From Verrucomicrobiota bacterium (GTDB lineage Bacteria; Verrucomicrobiota; Verrucomicrobiia; Limisphaerales; JACRJZ01): a stretch of DNA of 64,000 bases. Shown here piece after piece: positions 28,399-38,109 of this stretch. Every line of letters starts with the position of its first letter. Within the stretch, counting starts at the first letter, position 1. The notes below the pieces were generated by a model. It did not search any database. It was not told the DNA's origin and worked only from the letters and a program-made list of their open reading frames with translations. Both the position numbers and the translations under genes were made by a program. The stretch spans positions 1 to 64,000 of the forward strand of contig JACRJZ010000015.1 of assembly GCA_016219875.1 (NCBI GenBank). Reading direction: 5' to 3'.

Positions 28399-29286
28399 AT
28401 GCAAATCGAAAGCCTCAAGATGTTCTGCGACCTGGCGGAGACGGAGAGTTTCACCAAGGCCGCCCAGATCAACAAAGTCACCCAGTCGGCCGTCAGCCAG
28501 CAGGTTTCGTCCATGGAACGGCAGTTCAAGTCCCTCCTCGTCGAACGCAGCAAAAAGCAGTTCCGCCTCACGCGGGAGGGGCAGGTCCTCTACGATTACA
28601 GCAAACAGGTCATTCAGACCTACGATTCACTCCTGAGCAAACTGCAGGAGATCAAAGACATCATCTCCGGCAACATCCGCGTCGCCACGGTGTACAGCAT
28701 CGGCCTGCACGACCTGCCGTCCTACCTGAAGAAATACCTCAAGGCCTATCCGACGGTGAACGTCCACGTCGAGTACCGCCGCTCGAACGAGGTCTATGAG
28801 GACGTGCTGGGCAACGTGGCCGATCTTGGCCTCGTCGCCTTTCCGCAGAAGACGAACAACGTGGAGATCGTCCCACTGCACAAGTTCGAGATGGTGCTCA
28901 TCTGCCATCCCCAGCACCCGCTGGCCAGCAAGAAGAGCCTCAAACTCAAGGACGTGGTGGGGCAGAAGTTCATCGGCTTCGAATCAGACATGCCCACCCG
29001 CAAAGCTATCGACAAGATCTTCCGTGAGCACAGCCTGGCCGTGCAGTACGTGATGGAGTTCGACAATGTGGAAACGGTGAAGCAGGCCGTGGAGATTGAC
29101 GCCGGCGTGGCCATCGTGCCCCGCAGCACGGTCGTGCAGGAGTTGGCCAACCGCAGTTTGGTGGCGGTGAAGTTCGATGGCGTGGACATGGACCGGCCCT
29201 GGGCGCTGCTCTACAAGAAGAACAAGGTCTTGTCGCCGGCGGTGAAGCAGTTCATCGCCGTGTTGAAGGAACCGTCATCCGCCTGA
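28399..29286 (+). CDS. LysR family transcriptional regulator
   Basis: MQIESLKMFCDLAETESFTKAAQINKVTQSAVSQQVSSMERQFKSLLVER HTH. Confidence 0.95.
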   Translation: MQIESLKMFCDLAETESFTKAAQINKVTQSAVSQQVSSMERQFKSLLVERSKKQFRLTREGQVLYDYSKQVIQTYDSLLSKLQEIKDIISGNIRVATVYSIGLHDLPSYLKKYLKAYPTVNVHVEYRRSNEVYEDVLGNVADLGLVAFPQKTNNVEIVPLHKFEMVLICHPQHPLASKKSLKLKDVVGQKFIGFESDMPTRKAIDKIFREHSLAVQYVMEFDNVETVKQAVEIDAGVAIVPRSTVVQELANRSLVAVKFDGVDMDRPWALLYKKNKVLSPAVKQFIAVLKEPSSA

Positions 29287-29350
29287 TCCACCGTCGTTCG
29301 CCGCCATCTTTCCGCTTTGGCCCTCCGGCGGCCGCTGTTAGCCTCCGCCC

Positions 29351-30313
29351 ATGAATTTTCTGGTCACCGGCGGCGCGGGGTTCATCGGCTCGCACGTCAG
29401 CGAACGGCTCTTGCAGACGGGCCACGGCGTGTGGGCCTTCGACGACCTCAACCCGTTTTACGAGGTTTCGATCAAGGAGCAGAACCTCCGCGATCTCCGG
29501 GCGCTGGACGGACGGTTCCAGTTTGTCCAGGGCGACATCACGGATCGTGCCGCCGTGGACGCGCTGTTCGGCGCCGTGAAGTTCGATCAAGTCATCCATC
29601 TCGCGGCCCGCGCTGGGGTGCGTCCCAGTGTCGAACAACCGGCGCTCTACCAGCGCGTGAACGTCGAAGGCACCGTCAACGTCCTTGAAGCCGCCCGCGC
29701 CGTCGGCGTGAAGAAGGCCGTCATCGCCTCCTCCTCCTCGGTGTATGGCGTGAACGCCAAGCTGCCGTTCTCGGAACGCGACCCCATCTTCTCCGCCATT
29801 TCGCCCTACGCCGCAAGCAAGCTGGCCTGCGAAGCGCTGGGCCACGTCTGGCATCACCTCTACGGCATGGATGTCGTCATGCTGCGGTTCTTCACCGTCT
29901 ATGGCCCGCGTCAGCGGCCCGACCTGGCCATCCACAAGTTTGCCCGCCTCATGACGGCGGGGAAACCCATCCCGGTCTTCGGCGACGGCTCCACCGCCCG
30001 CGACTACACGTTCATCAGCGACATTCTCGAAGGCGTGCTGGCCTGCACACAACGTGAGTTTGGCTACGAGGTCTTCAACCTTGGCGAATCGCAGACCGTG
30101 ACGCTGAGCCGCCTGATCGAACTGCTCGAAGCGTCCCTGGGCCTCAAAGCCGGCATCCAGCGCCTCCCGCCGCAACCCGGCGACGTGCCGCGGACCTTCG
30201 CCGACATCTCCAAGGCCCGCGCCCTGCTTGGCTACGCGCCCAAAGTGAAAATCGACGACGGCATCCCGAAGTTCGTCGAGTGGTTTAAGCAGGCCCACGC
30301 GGGCACGGCCTGA
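29351..30313 (+). CDS. NAD-dependent epimerase/dehydratase (nucleotide-sugar epimerase)
   Basis: NFLVTGGAGFIGSHVSERLL; SSSSVYG; YAASKLACE; FFTVYGPRQRPDLAI. Confidence 0.93.
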   Translation: MNFLVTGGAGFIGSHVSERLLQTGHGVWAFDDLNPFYEVSIKEQNLRDLRALDGRFQFVQGDITDRAAVDALFGAVKFDQVIHLAARAGVRPSVEQPALYQRVNVEGTVNVLEAARAVGVKKAVIASSSSVYGVNAKLPFSERDPIFSAISPYAASKLACEALGHVWHHLYGMDVVMLRFFTVYGPRQRPDLAIHKFARLMTAGKPIPVFGDGSTARDYTFISDILEGVLACTQREFGYEVFNLGESQTVTLSRLIELLEASLGLKAGIQRLPPQPGDVPRTFADISKARALLGYAPKVKIDDGIPKFVEWFKQAHAGTA

Positions 30314-30325
30314 GCCGGGCTGGCG

Positions 30326-30485
30326 CGTTGCATCGCTGCAGCGTTCAAACGTTGAAGTGGCTCCGGCTTTGGCTCGATCACATCCGATTCCTCCCTGAAT
30401 CCGATCGAACCGGCTTCCATCGGATTCAGGGAGGAAGGGGACTCTTCAGTTCAGGCCAATCCTAATCCGCTTCATCGCTTCATCG
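30326..30485. repeat. Composite repeat: octamer arms around an 18-bp perfect inverted repeat
   Basis: CGTTGCAT CGCTGCAG CGTTCAAA CGTTGAAG (30326-30357); TTCCTCCCTGAATCCGAT (30388-30405) / ATCGGATTCAGGGAGGAA (30419-30436); CGCTTCAT CGCTTCAT (30468-30483). Confidence 0.7.
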
Positions 30486-33400
30486 CCTGAGCGAGCGCGT
30501 GAGCACGGGTCGCAACGTCTCCACGCGCATCTCCGCCCAGCACGCCCAGTCGCCGGAGGAATTATCGCGCGGCCCCACGTCCGCGATGAGTTTCATCCGG
30601 ACACTCTGCCCGGTCCAGCGTGAGAGGTCCGCTTCGAGCGGCAGCCAGGCGTGTTGGGTCGCGACAGCCTGGGCCGCGACCGTCTCCGCGCCCGCTGCGT
30701 CGAGGACCACGAGCTTGAAGAGAATACCGTCACCAGGATCGCTGCCGTCCTGCTTGCCCACAGACGCACGGAACGCCGCCGGCCGGTCTGCGGGCAGCGC
30801 GAGCGGTTCGCAGAGGGCGTAGGTGTAGCCGACGCCTTGCATGTACGGCGGATGCATGAACAGAGCGGGCTTCTCGGTTCCGCCGCAGCTCAGCGTGCGC
30901 TTGTCCGCCTGCGCGCCGCTTGGGCCGAATTCGCTGGCCTCGCGCCCGCCGCGCAAGCAGATGCCGCGCGACTGGAGGGCCGGGAACGGGGCGATGGCCA
31001 CAAAGCCGCGCGTCGTGACGAGGCCGGTTTCGAGGCGCCGCGAAAGTCCTGCCGCGCGGAGTTCGACCGTGAGCGCCTCGGCAGATTCTTCGGCGGGCGC
31101 TCCAAGGTCGAAGAGAACTGAAGCCGCTTTGTTCAGCGAAACCTCGACGCGCTTCTCCATGCTCTGACACTTCACGCTGAACTCCTCGGCCCGCGGCAGA
31201 CGGCTGGTGAGTTCAACGCGCAAGGCGTTACCGTCCAGCGCGAGCTTCGTGTCGGCCAGCGGGACGACGGTGAAGTCGATCCAGGCGTCCTCGAACTGCA
31301 TCCAGAGGCGCTGGCCCGGTTTGGCGTCTGCGGGGATTTTTACTTCGTGCGTTTCCTTGCCGCGCACCACGATACGCTCGCCGGCCACGACTTCGGCGCG
31401 CTCGCAACGTAGGACAGGCGTCGCGCCTGTCTCCGTCTTCACCCCCGCGGCCAAGTCAGAAACAGGCGCGACGCCAGTCCCACTCAGCAGGTAGCTGAAC
31501 GCGCCCTTCACCGGCACCACGTAGGTCAGCCCACGCGCGGCGCGGAGTTGGGCGGGGCCGAGTTCCTTCCGCTCTTTGTCGAGCGCGACGGCTTTGGAAG
31601 CGGCCACCGCGAAACCGCATTCGGCATTCTTGAACAGGATGACTTCGTTCGAGCCGCCGCCGAGAATGCGGCAGACCCCGAGGCCGTCACCGGCAGCTTT
31701 GGCGAAGCGCGTAAATCGGCCTCGACCGTCCACGTAAAGATAGGCGGGCGTAACCGCGTAATCGGCGCGGTGGCCTTGTGAGTCGCCGCTCAGCACGTCG
31801 ATCGCGCCGTCGGCCGTCCAGCCGGCGTAGCCGTTCGGCGGCAGCTCGAGCTTGCGACCGAAGGCTTCGGCCACCAACCGCTCGGTCTTGCTCCCGTTCG
31901 CAGCCGTGATGGTGCCGTCGGCGTAGCGCGTGACGACTTGCGAGCGTTTGTAAGCGCCGCTGGCGACGGCGCGAGTCGTGTCCAGGAGCGCGCCCGTGGC
32001 GTCGGCGTAGCGGATGTCGGCGGCGTTGGTCAGACAATAGCGGCTGTGCAGTTGCTGGAGCAGGTAATAGCTCCGCATCGCGTTGCCCAGGCCACCTTCC
32101 ATGACGAGGAAACCCGGATGCCCAAACGCGACCGTGGCCGCCAGGAAGCGGTCAATTTCCGCGTCGCGTTCTTCCGGCGTGCCGCGCGGCTGCCTCACGT
32201 TTGCGTAGAACATCTCCAAGTTGCCCAGGCCGAAGTTGCAGCCGAGGTCGTGCATCTTGCGCAGATCGAAATCCACGAGCCACGGATTTTCCGCGGGGCG
32301 ATAGCTCTGGTCCTGGCCGTAGTTGCCGTCGGTCAGGCCCATGTAGAACGAGTGGTAGTTGCCCTCGGAATAGACCGGGCCGTTCCACGCCTTCTTCTGG
32401 TGGAGCATGATCTCGCCGTAGGAGTAGAACACGGCGGCGAACGTGCCTGCGCCCGGAACGCGCGGGTCGAAGTCCACGCGGTGCCACGGCGCAACGGCCG
32501 TATGCACGTCGCAGTAGGCGGTGCTGAACTTGAACTTGGCCTGAATCTGCGGCGCGAGCCGGGCGCAATACTCGACGGCCCGCGCGGGCTTCGGCGCGTA
32601 GCAGCGCATCCAGGCGTGCTGAAGCTGGTTGTCGGGCGAGCGCGAAACCATGTCGAAGTTCCAGAACTCGTTCACCGGTGCGAAGTCGGTGTAGTTGTTG
32701 TAGGGGCCATAAACGAAGCCAAGCTTGTCCTGCATGAGCCGCGCGTAGTCGTAAGCGCCCTGGTCGCCGCCTTTGCCCGGCGCGGCCTTGGTGCGGAAGG
32801 TGAAGCTCTCGCCTTCGTCGCGCCACAGCGTCTCGTGGTCGGTGACGACGATCTGCGTCATGCCGTAGCGATGCACCTCCGTCCAGTAGCGCGCGTCGTG
32901 CTCGCGGTTGGACGCGCCGTGCGCCCGCCAGAGGCGCGTGCCGGTGACGTGCCTCCAGGGCGACGGCGGATTCGGGATGTTCGGCAGGACTTCCTCGTAG
33001 CGCGGCGAGACGGTGATGAAGAAACGCTCGAAGCAATCGTTGCGCTTGCCGTTGGTCAGCGGCGTGTAGCGCGTGCCGCCGTTGTAGGTCACGCCGTTGG
33101 TGGAAATGGAATTCGCGGCCCACGGAGCCGAGGCGCCGGAGCGATACCAGTCCACGTTGCCCGTGACGAACAACGGCGCGTCGGCAGGACCGCTGATGGC
33201 CACGGCAGCGCGAACGCTTCCGCCTGCGGGATAAAACGGATTTGTGACCAACCGCGGCGTTTCGAGTCCCTCGCCCCGGCCGAAGTTCACCTCGGCGACG
33301 TTCCCGCCTGGCGCCAGCACGTCGATGACGAGCGACTTGGCCCAGAGGCGGAACACATACGTGACCTCGCACGTGACGTCCGCCGCGCGCAAACGCCAGC

Positions 33401-34460
33401 GCGACTCGACGGTGTTGTCCTGCAGCCGTGAGCCGAGGTGTTCTGCCGAGGAAGGCAGGGTCGCGCCTTTGCTGGTCTGGAGAAACACGCCCCCTCCGAC
33501 GCAGGGGCGAAAACGAACCTGCGTCCTTGGAGCCGGAACGGCGCGGGCGCCGGCGGAGTTTGACCAGCTCGCCTCGATGTCGGTCCACGTCCCGGTCTTC
33601 GGCTGGAACCGGTATTGCACGAGCGCATCGCCGCCGGCGTAAGTGAACACGAACGTGCTGTCTTCCTGCGCGAGCGACGTGCGGAAGTCCGTCGTGAGGT
33701 TCGAGGGCAAGATCGTTTCTTCGCGCGTCGGAAACGGGAGCTTCCCCGGCCCCGTGTTCGCGCCCGCCGACTGGCCAGGGAACATCGCGATCCCGCGTTC
33801 CGGCCGTGGCTCGAACTTGAGCGGCGGGAACTGCTCGGTGAACACGGCTAAGTTGTCGAAGCAAAGCACGCGGTCGTCCTTGTTCTTGCCGCCGGTGATG
33901 AGCAGGCCTTTGAACTTCGCGCCCGCCTTGACGCGCTCGATCTGTTCCGGCGTGAGTCGCTTGTGCAGGAGGAACCACTCCTTCCAGTTCACGGTGTAAA
34001 GCGGGACCGAGAACTCCTTGCCCGCAGCGTCTGCGAACAGCACGGACAAGCTGACGCGCGGCGTGGATGGATCGGTGGTCCAGCCCCAGTTGTTGCCGTA
34101 GGCCCAGAGCGTGACGGCATCGAACGGCTGGGCCACGGCGACGGGCTGCGGCGGCAGCACCCGCACTTCAGGCGTCGGGCCGGTGCCGCGATAGGTGAGC
34201 TTGCCGACGTGCCGGCCCCAAATCTGTTGCTCGCGGGTGCGCTCGAACTTCGCCTCGGCGTTCTTGCACTCGACGCGCCAGCCAGTCAGGTCCTCGAAAT
34301 CCACCAACGGCGGGCCGTGGTCTTCGGTGCGCCCGGCCCAATCGAGTTCGTAGGGACGCTTGCCGATGGCGTCGGCTGAGGACGCGGCAGTGAGAGGTGA
34401 AGGCAGTGCCAGGACTGCGGCCAGAGCGGCGAGGCGAAGCCAGGAGAACTGAGTTTGCAT
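30480..34460 (-). CDS. Very large secreted protein, glycoside-hydrolase-like (hypothetical)
   Basis: Signal peptide MQTQFSWLRLAALAAVLALPSPLTAAS; long open frame with aromatic/acid-rich region (FVYGPYNNYTDFAPVNEFWNFDMVSRSPDNQ). Confidence 0.6.
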   Translation of the reverse strand: MQTQFSWLRLAALAAVLALPSPLTAASSADAIGKRPYELDWAGRTEDHGPPLVDFEDLTGWRVECKNAEAKFERTREQQIWGRHVGKLTYRGTGPTPEVRVLPPQPVAVAQPFDAVTLWAYGNNWGWTTDPSTPRVSLSVLFADAAGKEFSVPLYTVNWKEWFLLHKRLTPEQIERVKAGAKFKGLLITGGKNKDDRVLCFDNLAVFTEQFPPLKFEPRPERGIAMFPGQSAGANTGPGKLPFPTREETILPSNLTTDFRTSLAQEDSTFVFTYAGGDALVQYRFQPKTGTWTDIEASWSNSAGARAVPAPRTQVRFRPCVGGGVFLQTSKGATLPSSAEHLGSRLQDNTVESRWRLRAADVTCEVTYVFRLWAKSLVIDVLAPGGNVAEVNFGRGEGLETPRLVTNPFYPAGGSVRAAVAISGPADAPLFVTGNVDWYRSGASAPWAANSISTNGVTYNGGTRYTPLTNGKRNDCFERFFITVSPRYEEVLPNIPNPPSPWRHVTGTRLWRAHGASNREHDARYWTEVHRYGMTQIVVTDHETLWRDEGESFTFRTKAAPGKGGDQGAYDYARLMQDKLGFVYGPYNNYTDFAPVNEFWNFDMVSRSPDNQLQHAWMRCYAPKPARAVEYCARLAPQIQAKFKFSTAYCDVHTAVAPWHRVDFDPRVPGAGTFAAVFYSYGEIMLHQKKAWNGPVYSEGNYHSFYMGLTDGNYGQDQSYRPAENPWLVDFDLRKMHDLGCNFGLGNLEMFYANVRQPRGTPEERDAEIDRFLAATVAFGHPGFLVMEGGLGNAMRSYYLLQQLHSRYCLTNAADIRYADATGALLDTTRAVASGAYKRSQVVTRYADGTITAANGSKTERLVAEAFGRKLELPPNGYAGWTADGAIDVLSGDSQGHRADYAVTPAYLYVDGRGRFTRFAKAAGDGLGVCRILGGGSNEVILFKNAECGFAVAASKAVALDKERKELGPAQLRAARGLTYVVPVKGAFSYLLSGTGVAPVSDLAAGVKTETGATPVLRCERAEVVAGERIVVRGKETHEVKIPADAKPGQRLWMQFEDAWIDFTVVPLADTKLALDGNALRVELTSRLPRAEEFSVKCQSMEKRVEVSLNKAASVLFDLGAPAEESAEALTVELRAAGLSRRLETGLVTTRGFVAIAPFPALQSRGICLRGGREASEFGPSGAQADKRTLSCGGTEKPALFMHPPYMQGVGYTYALCEPLALPADRPAAFRASVGKQDGSDPGDGILFKLVVLDAAGAETVAAQAVATQHAWLPLEADLSRWTGQSVRMKLIADVGPRDNSSGDWACWAEMRVETLRPVLTRSLRR
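31411..31480. repeat. In-frame palindromic repeat (GGCGTCGCGCCTGT family)
   Basis: GGACAGGCGTCGCGCCTGTCTCC and inverted GAAACAGGCGCGACGCCAGTCC; encodes GTGVAPVS...ETGATPVL on the minus strand. Confidence 0.7.
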
Positions 34461-34555
34461 GGAGCGGATTCTGCCAGCAGACCCGGCGGAAATCGAATCT
34501 TTTGCTGGCGCGGCGGCCACGAATCTTCTTGAGGCTGGCCGGCGCCCGCCGAACC

Positions 34556-34939
34556 ATGTCGCCCGTCATGCCGGATGAATGGGACCAACTGGTTGCGCTG
34601 GCCAGACGCGAAGTGGCGGCGACGCTGAAGTCGCTGCCTGCGCCGCTGCGGGAGAAGGCCCGTGCGCTGCCGGTCACGTTCGAGCCGTGGCCCAACGACG
34701 CGCTGGTGGAGGAAGGCATCGAGCCCGACACGCTTGGCTTGTTCGTAGGTGGTGATTATGCCGAAGGCGAGCACTCGGTGATCCCTTCGCAGATCATCCT
34801 CTTTCTGGAGAACATTATGGACATGGTGGAGGGCGACGAGGAGGAGTTCCGCGCCGAACTGCGTACGACACTTCTGCACGAACTCGGTCATTACCTCGGC
34901 CTGGACGAAGACGGGTTGTTCGACCGGGGACTGGAGTGA
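34556..34939 (+). CDS. Metallopeptidase-family protein (minimal zincin-like)
   Basis: TLLHELGHYLGLDEDGL HExxHxxGxxE-type motif. Confidence 0.8.
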   Translation: MSPVMPDEWDQLVALARREVAATLKSLPAPLREKARALPVTFEPWPNDALVEEGIEPDTLGLFVGGDYAEGEHSVIPSQIILFLENIMDMVEGDEEEFRAELRTTLLHELGHYLGLDEDGLFDRGLE

Positions 34940-34985
34940 GCAAAACCGGGCGGGAATCCGAAACCCGAGGGCCACTTTCAAAACT

Positions 34986-35063
34986 GTAGCCGCCGACGTA
35001 AGGAGGCTCTGTTATTTCTGGCTCTCAGACCTTTGAATGGAGCCTCCTCATGTCGGCTGCTAC
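34986..35063. repeat. GTAGCAGCCGACGTGAGGAGGCTC-family inverted repeat
   Basis: GTAGCCGCCGACGTAAGGAGGCTC (34986-35009) / GAGCCTCCTCATGTCGGCTGCTAC (35040-35063). Confidence 0.9.
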
Positions 35064-35128
35064 GGCGTTCTGAAATCGCCCTGCACGCCGGAATTGACCC
35101 GGCGCGCTTTCGGCTGTTTGCTTTCGCG

Positions 35129-35740
35129 ATGGAAACGCAGAGCGCAACCGCACAGCCCGCGAGCCTGGTCCACCAGCCGCCTTCATTCTTCGATCGGCTG
35201 GACTGGGCGCGCGTCTTCGAGCAGCCGCAGCCGGTGGAAGTCGAACTCGGCTGCGGCGACAGCACGTTGATCGTCGAGTTGGCCCGACGGCATCCCGAGC
35301 GGAACTTCCTCGGCGTGGAACGGCTCCGCGGCCGGCTGAAGAAGCTGGACCGCAAAGGCCGCCGCGCCGGGCTGACGAACCTGCGCGGGTTGCGCATCGA
35401 GGCCGCCTACAGCCTCGAATACCTGTTGCCGCCGCAATCCGTCAGCGTGCTGCACATTTACTTTCCCGATCCTTGGCCGAAGCGAAAGCACTGGCCCAAC
35501 CGGCTCATCAACGGGCGCTTCACCGAGTTGGCGGCCCACGTCCTCGTGCCCGGCGGGATGGTCTGCTTGCGCACGGATGACGCGGCTTACTTCAAGCAGA
35601 TGACGGAAGTGTTCGGCGCCAGCACTTCGTTCGTGGCGGTGGAAACGCCGGCAGAACTTCTCGCCCTGCCGACGGACTTCGAGCGGGATTTCCAGGCGAA
35701 GGGTGTTCAAACAAACCAGGCGGCTTACCGGAGGAAATGA
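35129..35740 (+). CDS. trmB: tRNA (guanine-N7-)-methyltransferase
   Basis: VELGCGDSTLIVELARRHPERNFLGVE, HIYFPDPWPKRKHWPNRLI. Confidence 0.9.
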   Translation: METQSATAQPASLVHQPPSFFDRLDWARVFEQPQPVEVELGCGDSTLIVELARRHPERNFLGVERLRGRLKKLDRKGRRAGLTNLRGLRIEAAYSLEYLLPPQSVSVLHIYFPDPWPKRKHWPNRLINGRFTELAAHVLVPGGMVCLRTDDAAYFKQMTEVFGASTSFVAVETPAELLALPTDFERDFQAKGVQTNQAAYRRK

Positions 35741-35747
35741 ACAGTCG

Positions 35748-36770
35748 TCACCGCAGCACGACATCGCAGATGACCATGCGGTGGTCGGAGTGCCGAGTTC
35801 GACGCGCCCAAACGCCGACAGGGTGCGAGGCGGGGTTGATCCAAATCTGGTCAGGTCGAGACACCGGGAAGGAATTCAAGGCCGTGTTGCCCCATCCGAC
35901 ACCGGCTTCGCGGAAGCACTCTTTTACGGTGCCCTTCAGCAGGCGGAAGACGGCGTCTCCGGCCGGCGCGTTGAAATCACCACCCACGATGCGAGGTGCG
36001 GCAGGGTGAGCCGGATCAAGCTGGGCGAGGACTTGCTGAAGTTGTTCTCGGCGGCGTTGGCGATTGCGCAAGTGGTCACGCCAGCACGACGCCGACCAGA
36101 AGGCGAGGCCGGTTTCCGGAGGTTCCAGGCGCAGACTGACGACTTCGACCTCCGGCCCGCGGCCAAGCCGGAGTGTGCCGTGGACGAACCGCACTGGCTT
36201 GGGTCCGGGCGGCGCCGTGAGTTGGCCCCGCGCCACGATGGAGCAATCCCAGCCGAAGATGAAATTGCCGTCCGGCCCAAACCACTCCTTGGCGAGTCGC
36301 GCGAGATCGTTGCTGGCAGGCGATTCTTGCAGAAGCACCACGTCCGGCTTCCACGCCCACACTTCCTGGGCCGCGGCCACCTGGCCGGCGCAGTTCAGCG
36401 TGATGACCCGAAGTTCCGATGCGGCCCTGGGGGCGTTCGCGGCCAATGGAATTCGCTTCCTCACCAGTCCCGACAGGTCCTCCGAGAACAAGAGAGTGGC
36501 GAACGCCCAGGCGAGCAAGAGGAACACTGGGAGCCTTCCTCGATGCAACCGCCACGCGACTGTCGAGAGGACACCGCCAGCGATCCCCCACGCCCAGAAA
36601 GGAAACAGCGTCACGCCGGCGACGGCATCCCATCGTCCGAGATAACTGAGCACGATGCCAAGCAGGGGGCCCAGCGAAAGAACAACGCAGACGCGGCTCG
36701 CGTACCGCCGGAGTGGCTTCTGAGAAGCGTCAGGACCATCGCCCACACCTCCTGCTCGGAATCCTTTCAC
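35748..36770 (-). CDS. Endonuclease/exonuclease/phosphatase family membrane protein
   Basis: Several TM segments then LRVITLNCAG, DVVLLQESPA, IVGGDFNAPAGD, RTRHSDHRMV. Confidence 0.85.
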   Translation of the reverse strand: MKGFRAGGVGDGPDASQKPLRRYASRVCVVLSLGPLLGIVLSYLGRWDAVAGVTLFPFWAWGIAGGVLSTVAWRLHRGRLPVFLLLAWAFATLLFSEDLSGLVRKRIPLAANAPRAASELRVITLNCAGQVAAAQEVWAWKPDVVLLQESPASNDLARLAKEWFGPDGNFIFGWDCSIVARGQLTAPPGPKPVRFVHGTLRLGRGPEVEVVSLRLEPPETGLAFWSASCWRDHLRNRQRRREQLQQVLAQLDPAHPAAPRIVGGDFNAPAGDAVFRLLKGTVKECFREAGVGWGNTALNSFPVSRPDQIWINPASHPVGVWARRTRHSDHRMVICDVVLR

Positions 36771-37210
36771 ACATCAATCACCGGCCCGTCGCCGTCCTTG
36801 CCACGGTCTTTCGGCGGCGACCGATGGCCGCGGCGGATTTCGAAGCGCGCATGGCCGCCGCCGGTGACGGTGTTCAGGAACAGCGTGACGACGCTGATGA
36901 TGAGCGCGCCCAGCAACGCGCTCCAGAAGTTCCGCACCTCAAAACCGTCGCCCAGCAGGTAGTCCACCAGGAGGAGCATGGCCGCGTTGATGACAAGCGT
37001 GAACAAGCCCAGGGTGAGGACCAGCAACGGCAGCGAGAGCAGCATCAACAACGGCCGCAGCACGCTGTTCAGGATGCCCAGGATGAGCGTGGCCACGAGG
37101 AGGTCGTGCCACTGGCCGTATTCGATGCCCGGCACGATCTTCGTGGCCACCAGCACGGCCACCGTGCTGATGATCCATCGTTTCAAGAAGTCTTTGAGTT
37201 CCGAGGGCAT
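36767..37210 (-). CDS. Phage holin family / PF04020-like membrane protein
   Basis: LKRWIISTVAVLVATKIVPGIEY...LLVATLILGILNSVLRPLLMLLSLPLLVLTLGLFTLVINAAMLLLVDYLL. Confidence 0.85.
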   Translation of the reverse strand: MPSELKDFLKRWIISTVAVLVATKIVPGIEYGQWHDLLVATLILGILNSVLRPLLMLLSLPLLVLTLGLFTLVINAAMLLLVDYLLGDGFEVRNFWSALLGALIISVVTLFLNTVTGGGHARFEIRRGHRSPPKDRGKDGDGPVIDV

Positions 37211-37332
37211 GTCTGTGTTTCGCGAAACGTGCAGGCAGACGATGGGCCAGGCGTTGGACGAAGACAAGGGCAACGTCAGCCGCAATTTCCCCACTGGCCA
37301 GTTCCGTCTTCCTTTGCTACGGTGTGCGGGCC

Positions 37333-38109
37333 ATGAACGGGTTGGCCAACAATTGGATCAGCGACGGGATGCAAGGCTTGGGCAAGTTCGCCTTGCTGAC
37401 CCGGGAGGTGTTTGCCTCCGTCCTGTCTGGGCGGACGCGGTGGAAAGACCTGATCTACCAGCTCTATTTCATCGGCGTGAAGTCGCAGTCGGTGGTGCTC
37501 ATCACCGGCGCGTTCACCGGTATGGTGATGTGCGCCCAGACCTACTTCCAGTTCCACAAGGTCCGCATGGACACGGCAACGATGGCCGTGGTGAGCGTCT
37601 CGATGTGCAGCGAGCTGGGACCGGTGCTGACCGCGCTCATGGTGGCGGGCCGGGTCGGCGCGTCACTCGCCGCGGAACTGGGCACCATGCGCGTCACGGA
37701 ACAAATCGACGCGCTGCGCACGCTGGCCACGCATCCGGTGGATTACCTCGTGGTGCCGCGCTTTCTCTCCGTGACGATGGCGCTGCCGCTGTTGACTGCC
37801 GTGTCCATCAGCGTCGGCATCGGCGCGGGCTGGCTGGTGGCCGTGTATTTTCTCCAGATCGATCCGACCTACGTTTGGCACAACATGATCCGCTACACCT
37901 CGACCGGCCACGTCCTCATGGGGCTGATCAAGGCGCTGATCTACGGCGGCCAGATCGGCTTGATCAGTTGCTACAAGGGGCTGCATTGCGGCGAAGGCGC
38001 GGAAGGCGTGGGCCGCGCCACGACCGAAGCCGTGGTGTACTCTTCCATCACCATCCTGATGAGCAATTTCTTCCTCACCCTGTTCCTGAACCAAGTTCTC
38101 CAGCCGTGA
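37333..38109 (+). CDS. mlaE: MlaE-type ABC transporter permease
   Basis: QSVVLITGAFTGMVMCAQTYFQF, CSELGPVLTALMVAGRVGASLAAELGTMRVTEQIDAL. Confidence 0.93.
   Translation: MNGLANNWISDGMQGLGKFALLTREVFASVLSGRTRWKDLIYQLYFIGVKSQSVVLITGAFTGMVMCAQTYFQFHKVRMDTATMAVVSVSMCSELGPVLTALMVAGRVGASLAAELGTMRVTEQIDALRTLATHPVDYLVVPRFLSVTMALPLLTAVSISVGIGAGWLVAVYFLQIDPTYVWHNMIRYTSTGHVLMGLIKALIYGGQIGLISCYKGLHCGEGAEGVGRATTEAVVYSSITILMSNFFLTLFLNQVLQP

Noticed and set aside
31938-33431. 497-aa plus-strand ORF
   Set aside because: Antisense shadow of the large secreted protein gene.
32152-33978. 608-aa minus-strand ORF inside 30480..34460
   Set aside because: Alternative frame of the same strand with Arg-rich translation; parent frame is longer and has a signal peptide.
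35703-36962. 419-aa plus-strand ORF
   Set aside because: Antisense to the endonuclease/exonuclease/phosphatase gene, which has recognisable motifs.
36978-38105. Upstream extension of the MlaF ORF
   Set aside because: Overlaps mlaE completely in another frame; GTG at 38106 with stop/start overlap is the better start.
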